Below are positions 8,232 to 17,050 of a stretch of DNA of 64,000 nt, piece after piece. How positions within the stretch are numbered: the stretch's first letter is position 1; each line of letters begins with the position of its first letter. Under the pieces are notes generated by a model. That model was not told the DNA's origin. It made no database searches and saw only the letters and a program-made list of their open reading frames with translations. A program made the translations under genes and the position numbers. Source of the stretch: a virus; the IMG/VR virus record IMGVR_UViG_3300022680_000058, positions 62,001 through 126,000 of that record; one strand, 5' to 3'.

Positions 8232-9935
8232 CTACTTGACAAGTCCGTGTTGCTTGAGGGCTCGGACGAACATGTTCCAGTCCTTCGTCCCGCCGATGGC
8301 ATCCATGATCTCAGCCTTGGTTGCCCCGGCTGCTGCCGCCGCGTCGGTCGCCTTCTTGATGGTCTTCAAGTCATCCTTGCTGACGTCGAGCTTCCAGATG
8401 ACATCGAGAGCTTTCTTGTAGCTCTTCTTGCCCTCGGTGAGCTCCTCACCGTAACTCTCATCGCTCTCGACCAAACCGGCCTTTTTGAGGGCTCGAACGA
8501 ACGTGTTCCAGTCCTTCGTCCCGCCGATGGCATCCATGATCTCAGCCTTGGTTGCACCAGCCGCTGCCGCTGCATCCGTAGCCTTCTTGATGGTCTTCAG
8601 ATCATCTTTGCCAACTTCGAGCTTCCAGATGACATCGAGAGCTTTCTTGTAGCTCTTCTTGCCCTCGGTGAGCTCCATGAGCGGGTCTCCCCCGGCTCGC
8701 TCCTCGTCTTCGTTCATCTTCTTGTGGTATTTCGAGGCGCGAGACATCGCCGAGCGATACTCTTTGGCGGTGAGCCCTGGGGCCTTCTCGACAGAGGGGG
8801 TCATCATCTTCCCCTCGTTGGTTCCGACGTGAACCGTCACACCGCGCCCGCCGACGTCGACCACATAGATATGATCCCGATATCGTCCAGTCTTCTGATC
8901 GGTCCGAACAAAGGTGACGCCCTTCCCCTTGGCCTCACCGAGCATATCCATCTCTCTGAAGATCTGAACCGTGGCATTCCACCTGTCAGCACCTCCGACA
9001 GCTCCGATGACGTCATCACGACTGTTACCAGCCCTGAGCGCCGCATCGATGGATTCCTTCAGCTCGCCGGGGTCGTTCCCCTGGAACATCGCCCTGTTGA
9101 CTCTCTCCAGTGTTGGATTCACGTTTCCCTCCTGAATGGCAGCCCTTCCAGCGCTCGTGATCTTCCACCTGTCGGCGCCTGGGGCGGTCCTCACGACGAG
9201 ACCGGCCTGCTCCATGACTGCCAGTTCTCGACGAACAACATTCTTGCTGACGCCAGAGCTTTCCGCAATGGACGTCGCCATCAAAGTTTCTTTGACACCC
9301 TTAGCGAACACCGACAAGATCGTGCCGATGTTTGTTGCCTCGGCTCCTCGCTCGTCCTGCTCGTGCATCCGAGGAGACGCCATGTCCGAGATGCTCTCAG
9401 CCTCCCGTTTGGCATCGAACATGAGATTCGCCATCTTGGCCAGGTAGCCCTTGTCTGGACCAGGAAGAGCATCACGAGACATTCTCTGGTAGTTGACTCC
9501 AGCAGAATTGAACCCGATGGCGATGGAAGCCATGAGCGAGGCGAACTCTTTTTGGTTCCTCGGCGCCACGACCCGAGGATGTGACGTGGCATCCATCGGG
9601 ACGTGTTTTTGCAGCATTTTCACGAGTTTTTGTGTTGGTCTCCTGACCATTGAGTCCGGAGAAGAGGCATTGAGAGCGACGGTGAGAGCATTGTAGACGT
9701 CAGCAAAGACCGACCTGGGCTCCGTTCCGGTAAAACTCCAGGACTCAGAAAGTTTATGTATGGGTGTTCTCTCATCGTTCTCTGCTGCATCCAGCCAGAA
9801 CGCGAGCGAGTTGAGTCTATCCTCCGGGGTAACTCCTTCGAGAGCGTACCTACCGTTGGCTTTACCCAGCTCCATCCTGAGCAGGTCTTCTATGATGGGG
9901 AACTCTTGTTCTTCTTGGTGTTGATGTTGTGCCAT
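8232..9935 (-). CDS. wHTH protein with tandem-duplicated 77-residue C-terminal repeats
   Basis: About 567 residues starting MAQHQHQEEQEF, downstream of the promoter at 9992-10021. A winged-helix segment sits near the middle (TSIAESSGVSKNVVRRELAV then MEQAGLVVRTAPGADRWKIT). The C-terminus holds two nearly identical 77-residue units (ELTEGKKSYKKALDVIW ... GGTKDWN.FVRALK), and a more diverged relative (RAGNSRDDVIGAVGGADRWN) lies further upstream. The repeated fold with GG[TA][KD][DR]WN may be a small helical binding module. Role unknown; DNA binding is inferred. It holds one copy of the CAAAG-TTT-CTTTG palindrome (9282-9294). Confidence 0.65.
   Translation of the reverse strand: MAQHQHQEEQEFPIIEDLLRMELGKANGRYALEGVTPEDRLNSLAFWLDAAENDERTPIHKLSESWSFTGTEPRSVFADVYNALTVALNASSPDSMVRRPTQKLVKMLQKHVPMDATSHPRVVAPRNQKEFASLMASIAIGFNSAGVNYQRMSRDALPGPDKGYLAKMANLMFDAKREAESISDMASPRMHEQDERGAEATNIGTILSVFAKGVKETLMATSIAESSGVSKNVVRRELAVMEQAGLVVRTAPGADRWKITSAGRAAIQEGNVNPTLERVNRAMFQGNDPGELKESIDAALRAGNSRDDVIGAVGGADRWNATVQIFREMDMLGEAKGKGVTFVRTDQKTGRYRDHIYVVDVGGRGVTVHVGTNEGKMMTPSVEKAPGLTAKEYRSAMSRASKYHKKMNEDEERAGGDPLMELTEGKKSYKKALDVIWKLEVGKDDLKTIKKATDAAAAAGATKAEIMDAIGGTKDWNTFVRALKKAGLVESDESYGEELTEGKKSYKKALDVIWKLDVSKDDLKTIKKATDAAAAAGATKAEIMDAIGGTKDWNMFVRALKQHGLVK
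8235..8675 (-). repeat. Tandem 231-bp coding duplication
   Basis: Two head-to-tail units with a 231-bp period, very similar at DNA level, encoding the 77-residue repeats of the gene at 8232-9935. The near-identity of synonymous positions suggests a recent duplication. Confidence 0.8.
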
Positions 9936-9991
9936 TGGGTTGTATCCTTTTCGCCCCCGATTTTTGGTTACAGGGTGAAGCCGTAGGATAC

Positions 9992-10021
9992 ATTCTACAC
10001 TATGGGCACCAGAGTTGTTAA
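9992..10021 (-). promoter_or_regulatory. Predicted sigma70-like promoter
   Basis: TTAACA, 18 bp, TAGAAT upstream of the gene starting at 9935; leader about 50 nt. Confidence 0.55.
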
Positions 10022-10215
10022 CGCAGTCTGCTGTGTGTCGCCCCGAGGATTCTCCGGAAGTCGTCACCAATGGCTTGGAAGTCACACCTCAAAGCTTCTT
10101 TTGTGGTGGTCCCACACAGAGAGACACGACTTCGCCGCCGCCGCCGCCGCCTTTTTGGCGTGAACTCAAACCCCTGACAAAAAACACTCAGGAACCCTCT
10201 CCAGAAGGCTTTCAT
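10018..10215 (-). CDS. Small basic protein with poly-Arg run
   Basis: 65 residues starting MKAFWRGF; the start codon lies just after the stop of the upstream gene and GGGAG precedes it. A (CGG)n trinucleotide run encodes seven consecutive Arg, followed by a plausible C-terminal helix (FQAIGDDFRRIL). It could bind nucleic acid. The repeat makes chance coding possible, hence modest confidence. Confidence 0.4.
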   Translation of the reverse strand: MKAFWRGFLSVFCQGFEFTPKRRRRRRRSRVSLCGTTTKEALRCDFQAIGDDFRRILGATHSRLR

Positions 10216-10217
10216 GG

Positions 10218-10436
10218 TCACTCCCAGTTCACGAGGTCTTCATCTTCGAGTTCGATAAGCATCCCGTGTCGTACAGGACATGGTGGGGCAGGTTTCACGC
10301 CCAGGATACAGTAGGGGTCCTCGCCCGTGTCCTCTTCCTCGTCACGAGGGGCACTACACCACCAGCCATCGTGCCAGAACGAGAACGGACAGCTCTCCGC
10401 ATCCTTGACCTTGATGTCTTTCTTCAGGTCTCCCAT
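10218..10436 (-). CDS. Small Cys- and Trp-rich protein
   Basis: 72 residues with four Cys (CPFSFWHDGWWC ... YCILG ... CPVRHG), an acidic middle and an acidic end. A zinc or disulfide fold is possible. No family recognised. Confidence 0.5.
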   Translation of the reverse strand: MGDLKKDIKVKDAESCPFSFWHDGWWCSAPRDEEEDTGEDPYCILGVKPAPPCPVRHGMLIELEDEDLVNWE

Positions 10437-10451
10437 CACACCAAGCCTGTC

Positions 10452-10694
10452 TCACGTCGAGGCGATAGCTTCCAGCTTTGACGACGCGACGGATAGATCC
10501 GCCCGCATCTGTTGAGGAGAAATCGACCTGATTTCGCTCACAGAGAGTTGTGGTGGTATCCCATCCGGGAACTCGTCAGTCTCCAGCCCCTGGCTATTGA
10601 CTGTTCTCGGCCTCTTGAGCTCATCGATGAGCCGCTCCAGGATCTCGATAGTCTGCTCCATTTCTTCGATGGCGAGCTCCCTGCTGATCAACAT
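10452..10694 (-). CDS. Small helical protein
   Basis: 80 residues. The N-terminal third is a strong coiled-coil (ELAIEEMEQTIEILERLIDE). Function unknown. It overlaps the end of the upstream gene by a few bases, indicating translational coupling. Confidence 0.55.
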   Translation of the reverse strand: MLISRELAIEEMEQTIEILERLIDELKRPRTVNSQGLETDEFPDGIPPQLSVSEIRSISPQQMRADLSVASSKLEAIAST

Positions 10695-11038
10695 CCGTCG
10701 CCCCCTTCCTCTGGGATTGACCCCAGGTAGCTCATGGAGTAGTTGGCACCCTGCTTCACAACCCCGAATCGCCCGTTGACGCGCCCCTTTTTCAGAGTGG
10801 TCGCCTCGACCATCTTGAGGAACTCAGAGACCTTCATCGGGTATCTGCCACCACTGAGCTCATCCACCAAATAGACGGTTACTGCCGAGCGCCCCCGAGA
10901 AAATCCCTCTACTCTCACGTTGAGGTCGAAAGTCGAGTCCGCTGGCAACGTGTCATGAGGAACGTAAATCCCCTCTCCAGCGTACTCCATAACGGAGCCA
11001 TTTTTACGAACCGGAATCTTCCACGCCTTCTTTGGCAT
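10688..11038 (-). CDS. Unknown beta-rich protein
   Basis: 116 residues, starting immediately after the stop of the 737-residue upstream gene. Alternating hydrophobic pattern suggests a beta-rich domain (STFDLNVRVEGFSRGRSAVTVYLVDE). No motif for function. Confidence 0.55.
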   Translation of the reverse strand: MPKKAWKIPVRKNGSVMEYAGEGIYVPHDTLPADSTFDLNVRVEGFSRGRSAVTVYLVDELSGGRYPMKVSEFLKMVEATTLKKGRVNGRFGVVKQGANYSMSYLGSIPEEGGDGC

Positions 11039-13252
11039 CTACTCCTCCTTCGCAGCCAACTCGTCGATGAGCTCCTGTCCATACTCGATCTTGTCGGTCC
11101 TCTTGTCGATCGCCACAACACTCAGCCCTGTCAACCTCTCAAACTGGGCCAACCACTCACCGACCACCACCGACTTCATCCGGTCATGGAACGAACAGTA
11201 ATGGAGACAGATCAGACTCAGAGCATGCCCCTGACTGTGAGTCTCGCCGTCAAACTGAGCGAACTCCAAGGCCTCATCAACGGTCTTCGCCGAGTCCTTG
11301 TGAACCTGGAAGATATATCGACGCCAGTCCGCCTTTTCGGCCTTTTTCTTCTCGACCTCCTTCACAATGTCATCCGTGGGATCGGCACCGATCGTCTCCT
11401 CGTCATCAGGGTCAACCATCGCCTCTTCGAGGGGCTCCCCCTCTTTCAGCGGCTTGACCTTCGCAGGCTTCCCTGTCTTCAAGTGGCTCGTGTCACCCTT
11501 CCCTGGCTGGTCATCATCGTCCTTGTCATCCTTGGACGGCTTGGTGTCCCCAGCCCCATCCTTCTCGAAGGGCGGACCCTCGTTGTTGAACGCCTGATCC
11601 TTCTCCTTCTGCCGCTTCTCGCGAGCCTTCTTTGCCCTGGCTTCTTCGGCCTTTTTCTTGGCCACTCTGGCGGCGGTAGCGAGGTCTTGGGTGTTCATGT
11701 CCTTGGCAAGTTTGAACCACTTGTCCATGTTCCGCTTGTCGATCACCTCGACCAGCTCTTTGCTCTTGGTGTTGTACGAAATCACAGGACAGCAGAACCG
11801 TCCTGTCTCCGTTTCGAGGTGAACCAGAGGACCGTTGACATTAGCGAGCTCAATGGACCTCACAGGCACTGCGAAACCTTCTGAAATCACGGCGTAATGA
11901 TTGCTTGAGCGAATCATCTCTCGACCCCACGAGCCAAGAATCTCTTCCGCATCAAACTTACTGACGGTCACTATCCAAACGTCGTGATGAGGCTCATCTC
12001 TCTTTTGATGGTGGACACCGGCAAGCACCCCAAGACGAGTCAACAATGTCCGAATCTGGTACGCCAACCCTTGCGAGGTCGTGAGAACGATGTGTGTCCC
12101 CTTTTCAGACCTACTCCCGTCACCACCACAAAGACCACGAACAAAGGCCCTGACCTTTTCCTTGGGGAGACTATAGAACTCAGTCGGAATCCTCTTATGG
12201 TAAGCACCCTTGCCGAACCAATCATCAAACTGGACATCAACCCCATCGCCAGAAACCGTCACGCGGAAGCTCCCGGTGTGTTTTCCACCATTCTTCCTGA
12301 TCGAGTATTCATGGCCATGGAAAACGACCTCTGCCAACTCGGCAATGTGGTCCCTCTCCTCCTCAGCATCCTTTCCAAGACTGATCCTGAGCTGCCCACC
12401 ATAGGTGAACCCCTCTGTCACATACCAACCAGCAAACTCGAAGAACTCGTCATCCATACTCTCGAATTCACCAACGTCTGTTGGCTTCACAGCAGGGACC
12501 ACAAGCATGTCCCCCACGCACAGGTCCTCCGCGTTCACCCTCTCGATCTCATACTCAAAAGGCGCCTTATCCAAATGGGCTTCTCTCCTCTTCACCACCC
12601 CTTTTCTGATAACGTCAAATCCATGGCCTTCACTCGCCACCAAAGTCCCACACTTCACCACTTTGATTCTGTACCCCTCATCAAAGTTGAAGACCATGTT
12701 CTCGACGACCTTGGTCCAACCACCATTCTCGTCCATAATCACGTCACCAGGACCAACACTAAAGATCGGTTTCGATCCATTGATGGTCGTGATCGGGGTG
12801 TGCGGATCGAGGCACCAGCCGATTTCTTGAGCTCCCTGAAGGAGCTTCGGGTCTGCCCCCTGCTCAATACCGAACCACCACCAGACTCGCACAAGATACT
12901 TTGCCTTGCGGTAGTCGACCCCGAGAGCATCTTCCACATAGGTCTGGAACGAATCGTACTGTCCATCGAGATGTCGATAGAGGTTGTCCAGCTTCACCTC
13001 GTAAAGATGCCTCGCCAGCTCGAAGTAGGTCTCCTCGTACTGACGCATGAGATCAAGAATTCTCTCGTGAACTTTCATAGCTCTCGTCTGGTCAGACGAA
13101 AGCACCTCGGTTTTGAGAGCTCCCCCCTTGAGGGGTACCAGTGCCGAAGAATCGACGCTCGGGACATCGGGCTCATCCTTGGACTTCGAGCCCCTTTTCT
13201 TTGCCACTGGTGATCCGGTAGGTGGTGTTTGCCTCGCAGGTGTATCGGTCAT
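11039..13252 (-). CDS. Intein-containing protein of unknown function with long charged linker
   Basis: 737 codons. After removal of the 348-residue intein the extein is about 389 residues: a Lys/Pro-rich N-terminus, a helical domain (MKVHERILDLMRQYEETYFELARHLYEV, then YVEDALGVDYRKAKYLVRVWWW), the junction QEIGW-TKSKELVEVID, a coiled Lys/Ala/Glu stretch, a low-complexity Asp/Lys/Gly linker, and a C-terminal globular part. The YRKAKYLVRVWW...GWTKSKELVEVI pattern resembles a repeated helical module, but I do not recognise a named family. It overlaps the start of the 10688 gene by none and follows the RuvC-like gene by ATGA overlap. Confidence 0.7.
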   Translation of the reverse strand: MTDTPARQTPPTGSPVAKKRGSKSKDEPDVPSVDSSALVPLKGGALKTEVLSSDQTRAMKVHERILDLMRQYEETYFELARHLYEVKLDNLYRHLDGQYDSFQTYVEDALGVDYRKAKYLVRVWWWFGIEQGADPKLLQGAQEIGWCLDPHTPITTINGSKPIFSVGPGDVIMDENGGWTKVVENMVFNFDEGYRIKVVKCGTLVASEGHGFDVIRKGVVKRREAHLDKAPFEYEIERVNAEDLCVGDMLVVPAVKPTDVGEFESMDDEFFEFAGWYVTEGFTYGGQLRISLGKDAEEERDHIAELAEVVFHGHEYSIRKNGGKHTGSFRVTVSGDGVDVQFDDWFGKGAYHKRIPTEFYSLPKEKVRAFVRGLCGGDGSRSEKGTHIVLTTSQGLAYQIRTLLTRLGVLAGVHHQKRDEPHHDVWIVTVSKFDAEEILGSWGREMIRSSNHYAVISEGFAVPVRSIELANVNGPLVHLETETGRFCCPVISYNTKSKELVEVIDKRNMDKWFKLAKDMNTQDLATAARVAKKKAEEARAKKAREKRQKEKDQAFNNEGPPFEKDGAGDTKPSKDDKDDDDQPGKGDTSHLKTGKPAKVKPLKEGEPLEEAMVDPDDEETIGADPTDDIVKEVEKKKAEKADWRRYIFQVHKDSAKTVDEALEFAQFDGETHSQGHALSLICLHYCSFHDRMKSVVVGEWLAQFERLTGLSVVAIDKRTDKIEYGQELIDELAAKEE
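11771..12814 (-). mobile_element. Second intein with LAGLIDADG endonuclease
   Basis: 348-residue in-frame insert beginning CLDPHTPITT and ending PVISYN before Thr (+1 nucleophile Thr). Endonuclease motifs FAGWYVTEG and VRGLCGGDG lie in the middle. It ends in Tyr-Asn rather than the usual His-Asn, an uncommon but known variation. Not closely similar to the terL intein by eye. Confidence 0.85.
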
Positions 13253-13872
13253 TTCTGAAACTCCTTCTCCTTCACGGCTTCAAAGTCCCACAGATACCTC
13301 GCCACGACATAAGCATCCGCCTCATGGTCGTTCTCCAAGTCGAGGCCTAACCCCTCGGTGAGAACCTTCATGATGTCTTCTTTCGCCGCGTGTCCATAGT
13401 CAAAAAAGTGCTTTCTTCCCGTCGAAGGCGGAACAGGTACCACCAGAATATTCCTGGCCAACCAGAGGTGGACCTTCACATTGCCGCCAATCTCCCCGAT
13501 CTGATGCGCCTGATTCGCCTTCTGATAGGCGTACCCTTCCAAGGCAACATGCCGGACCTTAAAGTCCTTGGCGAGCTTCACGACGTCATTGGTGAGGTTG
13601 ATCAACCTCTCGACCTTTTGTGCCTCGGAAATGGGCGGGTCGTTCTTCTTCTTCCTGGCGAGAACGTAGTCCAGAGAGAATGTCCTTAAGAGACTCCCGT
13701 ACTCACTGAGGATGACAATTCCCGTATGCTGGAGAGACAAGTCGATCCCCATAACTTTTCCAGGCGTCCTCAAGCCCTGCACACTCGCAAGGACCGAACG
13801 TGCCGCGACCGTCATCTGGGCAGGCTGGGATTTCGAGCTCTTCTTTCGGGGCTTGGAAGACTTCCCGGACAT
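13249..13872 (-). CDS. ruvC: RuvC-like Holliday junction resolvase
   Basis: About 207 residues. The RNase H-like fold shows in VMGIDLSLQHTGIVIL (first acidic residue), VRHVALEGYAYQ (second) and the C-terminal NDHEADAYVVARYL (paired acidic residues). This is the phage/RuvC resolvase arrangement, acting on branched DNA during replication and packaging. Start at 13872 has AGAGGTG upstream, giving a ~170-bp overlap with the gene above in another frame. A later start (13815 or 13752) would reduce the overlap but has weaker ribosome binding sequence. Confidence 0.8.
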   Translation of the reverse strand: MSGKSSKPRKKSSKSQPAQMTVAARSVLASVQGLRTPGKVMGIDLSLQHTGIVILSEYGSLLRTFSLDYVLARKKKNDPPISEAQKVERLINLTNDVVKLAKDFKVRHVALEGYAYQKANQAHQIGEIGGNVKVHLWLARNILVVPVPPSTGRKHFFDYGHAAKEDIMKVLTEGLGLDLENDHEADAYVVARYLWDFEAVKEKEFQK

Positions 13873-14653
13873 TCCGCACCTCTTCTTTCTGCTTTCTGAC
13901 CCGATCACGATCGATCGTGAATGGATGCTCGATGATAGCCTTTTCGAGCTTCTTCTCCGTCAAGTCGACGTAGACGATCCTGGCTTTCTTCACGCCAGCC
14001 ATATCGCCGTACCAGGTCACCTGACTGACGTGGTCGTCATTCGGAGCATTCCGAATCCATCTCGCACTTCTGGTCGTCTTGATGTCCCAGATCTCCATGG
14101 TGTTTCCAGGGATGATGATCAAGCCATCAGTCAGCCCAGAGATTCTGAGGTCCAAGTTGTAAAGGAGCGGCTCTTCATAAATGAACCCACGGCGCCAGCT
14201 TGGAGTCATCCCGCAGAGCTCACACACGTCAGGCCTTACGATAGAAGATCTGACAGTGACCTTGTCCACAACGACCTCGCCGTGAGACGGAATCGGGACC
14301 TTGTCATCCTCATCAATCCCGTGGACGTGTCCGCACTCGGAGCACTTCCAGCCTCCGAGAATCCACTTCCCGTCGCCTCCCCACATGCTTTGGAGAAGAG
14401 TGTGGGCCGACGTTCCAGAGTCCATCGCCCACCGGCTATCCGGCATGAACTCATCGACGAGAGGAAGATCCATCTTCCACGCCATGGCATAGGCTCTCGG
14501 ACACATCTTCGACAGTTGGCTCGGAGAAAACCACATGTCCTGAGAAAGTCGCTTCTCTCTCCGTGTATAGAGCTGCTTCACGATGTACGGGGTCAAGAAG
14601 GCACCCTTCTCTCTGATACTCTTGACCTCCTTCAGAAGAGACCCGAGGGACAT
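13703..14653 (-). CDS. Cas4/RecB-like PD-(D/E)XK nuclease
   Basis: 316 residues. Motifs in order: GTSAHTLL with His84, a Cys pair CSEC (104/107), a second CELC (144/147), ISGLTDGLI with Asp176, then MEIWDIKTT with Asp190 and Lys192, and a Cys pair near the C-terminus (IPACPDDG...CEC). The D...DxK core with a conserved upstream His matches the RecB/Cas4 nuclease superfamily; the cysteines may hold a metal or Fe-S cluster. Likely processes DNA ends in recombination or replication, next to the RuvC-like gene whose start it overlaps. Confidence 0.75.
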   Translation of the reverse strand: MSLGSLLKEVKSIREKGAFLTPYIVKQLYTRREKRLSQDMWFSPSQLSKMCPRAYAMAWKMDLPLVDEFMPDSRWAMDSGTSAHTLLQSMWGGDGKWILGGWKCSECGHVHGIDEDDKVPIPSHGEVVVDKVTVRSSIVRPDVCELCGMTPSWRRGFIYEEPLLYNLDLRISGLTDGLIIIPGNTMEIWDIKTTRSARWIRNAPNDDHVSQVTWYGDMAGVKKARIVYVDLTEKKLEKAIIEHPFTIDRDRVRKQKEEVRNVREVFQAPKEELEIPACPDDGRGTFGPCECAGLEDAWKSYGDRLVSPAYGNCHPQ

Positions 14654-15051
14654 CAGACAAGCCTCCTAATCGCATCAGAGATACTCACCTTGGCATCCTC
14701 GACCAATCCATCGATGAACTCATCAACAGCCTCCCTACCGTGATACGCCTTGAGGTCTTCCAGTGCCTCAATCGAGAAGTTCTGAACGATGGTCAGCACC
14801 CCAGTTCCGTTCTCATCGACAGAGAGTGTCGCTCCCTTGGGAACCTTCCCGAATTCATCCCCCGCCATCAACTCCAAAACGGAGACATCTCCTCCCGTCG
14901 CCTTGCTGAGCGCCACCGCTGTCCTGAACGACGACTTCTCACCGTTCGAGATCCGGTAAACGGTTCCCTGACTCACATCGGCGTCCCTGGAAAGCTTCCC
15001 GAGACTGACATTGGTCCTCTCAGACCACCTCTTCAATGGGTTATCACTCAT
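14653..15051 (-). CDS. XRE-family HTH regulator
   Basis: 132 residues starting MSDNPLKRW. Residues 8-45 form a lambda-repressor-like HTH (NVSLGKLSRDADVSQGTVYRIS). The rest is helical and acidic with no peptidase motif, so no self-cleavage is expected. A promoter (15094-15121) and a perfect copy of the GGGCAAT-TG-ATTGCCC palindrome lie immediately upstream, suggesting autoregulation. Stop overlaps the next gene start by ATGA. Confidence 0.8.
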   Translation of the reverse strand: MSDNPLKRWSERTNVSLGKLSRDADVSQGTVYRISNGEKSSFRTAVALSKATGGDVSVLELMAGDEFGKVPKGATLSVDENGTGVLTIVQNFSIEALEDLKAYHGREAVDEFIDGLVEDAKVSISDAIRRLV

Positions 15052-15093
15052 CTGTCTTTTATAACCATTCAATTGCCACACATGCAACGTGAA

Positions 15094-15140
15094 ATATTAC
15101 ATGTAGGCATATGTGCTGCAAATGGGCAATTGATTGCCCA
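15094..15140 (-). promoter_or_regulatory. Promoter with upstream operator-like palindrome
   Basis: TTGCAG, 16 bp, TAATAT, with TGGGCAATTGATTGCCCA (15123-15140) directly upstream of the -35. A half-site-like GGCAATTGA also lies downstream of the -10, near 15070. The arrangement suits repression or activation by the HTH protein encoded just below. Confidence 0.6.
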
Positions 15141-15142
15141 CT

Positions 15143-15652
15143 TCAGTTGTAGTGGACGAACAGAGAGACAACGTCTCCAGCCATGAGCGGCCCATCATCA
15201 CAACCAAGCCGAACCCTGTCAGTCTTGTCTCCCTTGAGCTCACAAGACATGAAAACGTCCCACGGACCGGAGTAGTTGAGAACAACCTCAACCCAGTCTG
15301 CCCGATGAGCAATCGTCAAAGCATACCGAATGATGCCATCCTTCTCCGGAACAACCATCACATCAGAAAACCAATCTGACGTGGTAGGGTTTTCCGACCT
15401 CCTACTGTCCAAAACCACAAATGGAAGCACCTTGATGTTCCATCCCTCTCTTTGATTCCAAATTGTGAAGAGCTTTTCGATAACACGCCTATCATCAGGT
15501 TTCGTGTATCCACGAGACCAACGAGAAACTGTTGCCAGGCTGACACAGAGTGCCTGAGCCAAAACCCTTTGAGAGACAACACCTCGGCGACCCTTCGAGC
15601 CAGTAATGCTTTTGACCATCTCACCGAGCCCCTCATTCTTCAGAATCATCAT
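15143..15652 (-). CDS. HTH regulator with C-terminal sensor-like domain
   Basis: About 169 residues from MMILKNEG, with GGGGAG upstream. Residues 25-60 (RGVVSQRVLAQALCVSLATVSRWSRGYTKP) form a Cro/C1-type HTH. The ~100-residue C-terminal part is beta-rich and unrecognised. Together with the XRE gene immediately downstream it forms a two-regulator locus. Confidence 0.7.
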   Translation of the reverse strand: MMILKNEGLGEMVKSITGSKGRRGVVSQRVLAQALCVSLATVSRWSRGYTKPDDRRVIEKLFTIWNQREGWNIKVLPFVVLDSRRSENPTTSDWFSDVMVVPEKDGIIRYALTIAHRADWVEVVLNYSGPWDVFMSCELKGDKTDRVRLGCDDGPLMAGDVVSLFVHYN

Positions 15653-16520
15653 CTCCCCTCGGGTAGTCTTCATCGTCCTGGTGCCCGAAAAACCTGTCGT
15701 AGACGCCCTGTATCCTGGCGATGTCTGTCAGGTGCAGCATATCCACACCATCCTCGATCTTGCCCTGGTGCCCGAGCGGGCCACCCTCAGCGACGACTCT
15801 CCCGAGCTCCACAATGAAATTGTCCGTTGGTCTGATCTCGGTACATGCCGGGTCAAGATTCTTGAGGCAGTATTCCAGCATGCTCCAGAGCACACGGCAC
15901 CGATCTAGACGTTCACTGGAACACTTCTTGTTCCAGTAGAACTCGGATTGCAGCGTTGTGGCATCGTCGAGTTCTGGCGAAAACACCTCACGAAGAGTAT
16001 CGATCTCTGCCTTCAGGGTATTCGCCATGTCCCAATCAGCATTCCCGTGCTCGACCCACATTCCCCACACAGCCGTGAAGAAACTCATCGTCTTCAACGG
16101 ATACGCCCCCATCAGATGAGCAGCCTCGTTACTGAAGTTCGGGTGAGCAATCATGAGCCCCATTCCGAACCCAGCCTCTGACATCAACATCACCCGAATG
16201 TGATAAGGGATGCTATCGAAGAGATATTTCACTACCTGATGGATAGCCTCTTCATCATGATATAGCGGCGAAAACACACGAAAGAAAACGACTTTCGCAT
16301 CGCTTACAGCATCTTCCGAGGGCTCCGGAATGTCCATCAACGATGCCGCCCACGCCTTCGACTCATCATACACACTCCCCTCTACCACCCTCTGTCTCTC
16401 CACCTTGGTGTCCATCAAACGACGACTGATATTCTCTCCAATTGTCTCAGCCTCCCTATCTGTGATGTCCCACTCCGAGAGTTCAGCCTTAATCAGACCC
16501 TTCATCTCCTGCTTCTCCAT
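15633..16520 (-). CDS. Unknown protein
   Basis: About 295 residues (start MEKQEMKGLIK with AAGGA upstream). Helical throughout, with a Met/Phe-rich centre (LMSEAGFGMGLMIAHPNF). Several Cys in the C-terminal third. It overlaps its upstream and downstream neighbours slightly. No family recognised. Confidence 0.55.
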   Translation of the reverse strand: MEKQEMKGLIKAELSEWDITDREAETIGENISRRLMDTKVERQRVVEGSVYDESKAWAASLMDIPEPSEDAVSDAKVVFFRVFSPLYHDEEAIHQVVKYLFDSIPYHIRVMLMSEAGFGMGLMIAHPNFSNEAAHLMGAYPLKTMSFFTAVWGMWVEHGNADWDMANTLKAEIDTLREVFSPELDDATTLQSEFYWNKKCSSERLDRCRVLWSMLEYCLKNLDPACTEIRPTDNFIVELGRVVAEGGPLGHQGKIEDGVDMLHLTDIARIQGVYDRFFGHQDDEDYPRGDDDSEE

Positions 16521-16525
16521 CTCTA

Positions 16526-17050
16526 TCATCCTTTCTTGGCTGGGAGCATCCCGCGCCATCTGAGTTCATTTGCGAATTTCTTCGTGATCGCCGCCGCACT
16601 GTCATCATAAAGCCTTCTGTCTTGTGCGAGGCATGGTGGGACGAAGGCAGCATTCTGGGGCGGGAAGTGTGGAGAGATTCCTTCCTCAACTTTCCGACCC
16701 TTGGCCTCTTCACGTATCCCAACGGCGATCTTCTTCATCCTGGAAAACTCATCAACCAGAAGCCTTGTGTCAAAAACTCTGAATGCGAGCGCCTGGACGG
16801 CCTCTGTAGCCACGCCATTGTTATCGATGAGATCTTTACATGCCATATCGAGGAGCGTCTCAGAGAGCGGGTGAAGCGGCCTCTTGAACCCCTTTTCCTT
16901 CATGGTCTTCATCACCTTCAGGATGAGCTTGTCGACCTTCTCCCACGACTTGTCACGAGGAGAGTCACATGGCGGGATCGGCCTCATCTTCGAGACCTTC
17001 TCGACCAAACGCTCCAACATCGGCGTGAGCTTATCACCGATATCCGACAT
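16526..17050 (-). CDS. Unknown protein
   Basis: About 174 residues starting MSDIGDKLTP; GGGAG upstream, and the ATG overlaps the stop of the gene above. Lys-rich, helical. No motif. Confidence 0.5.
   Translation of the reverse strand: MSDIGDKLTPMLERLVEKVSKMRPIPPCDSPRDKSWEKVDKLILKVMKTMKEKGFKRPLHPLSETLLDMACKDLIDNNGVATEAVQALAFRVFDTRLLVDEFSRMKKIAVGIREEAKGRKVEEGISPHFPPQNAAFVPPCLAQDRRLYDDSAAAITKKFANELRWRGMLPAKKG

Noticed and set aside
8247-9584. Long plus-strand open frame opposite the wHTH repeat gene
   Set aside because: It is the antisense shadow of the gene at 8232-9935; the minus-strand product has clear repeats and a promoter, the plus-strand product has no recognisable pattern or ribosome binding site.
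10132-10150. Trinucleotide (CCG)n run as a phase-variable repeat
   Set aside because: A triplet run would not shift frame when its copy number changes, so phase variation is unlikely; kept only as a note on the gene at 10018.
11984-13213. Long plus-strand open frame opposite the intein gene
   Set aside because: Shadow of the intein-bearing gene; the minus-strand reading contains exact splice junctions and endonuclease motifs.
13712-14743. Plus-strand open frame opposite the Cas4-like nuclease
   Set aside because: Shadow; the nuclease motifs are on the minus strand.
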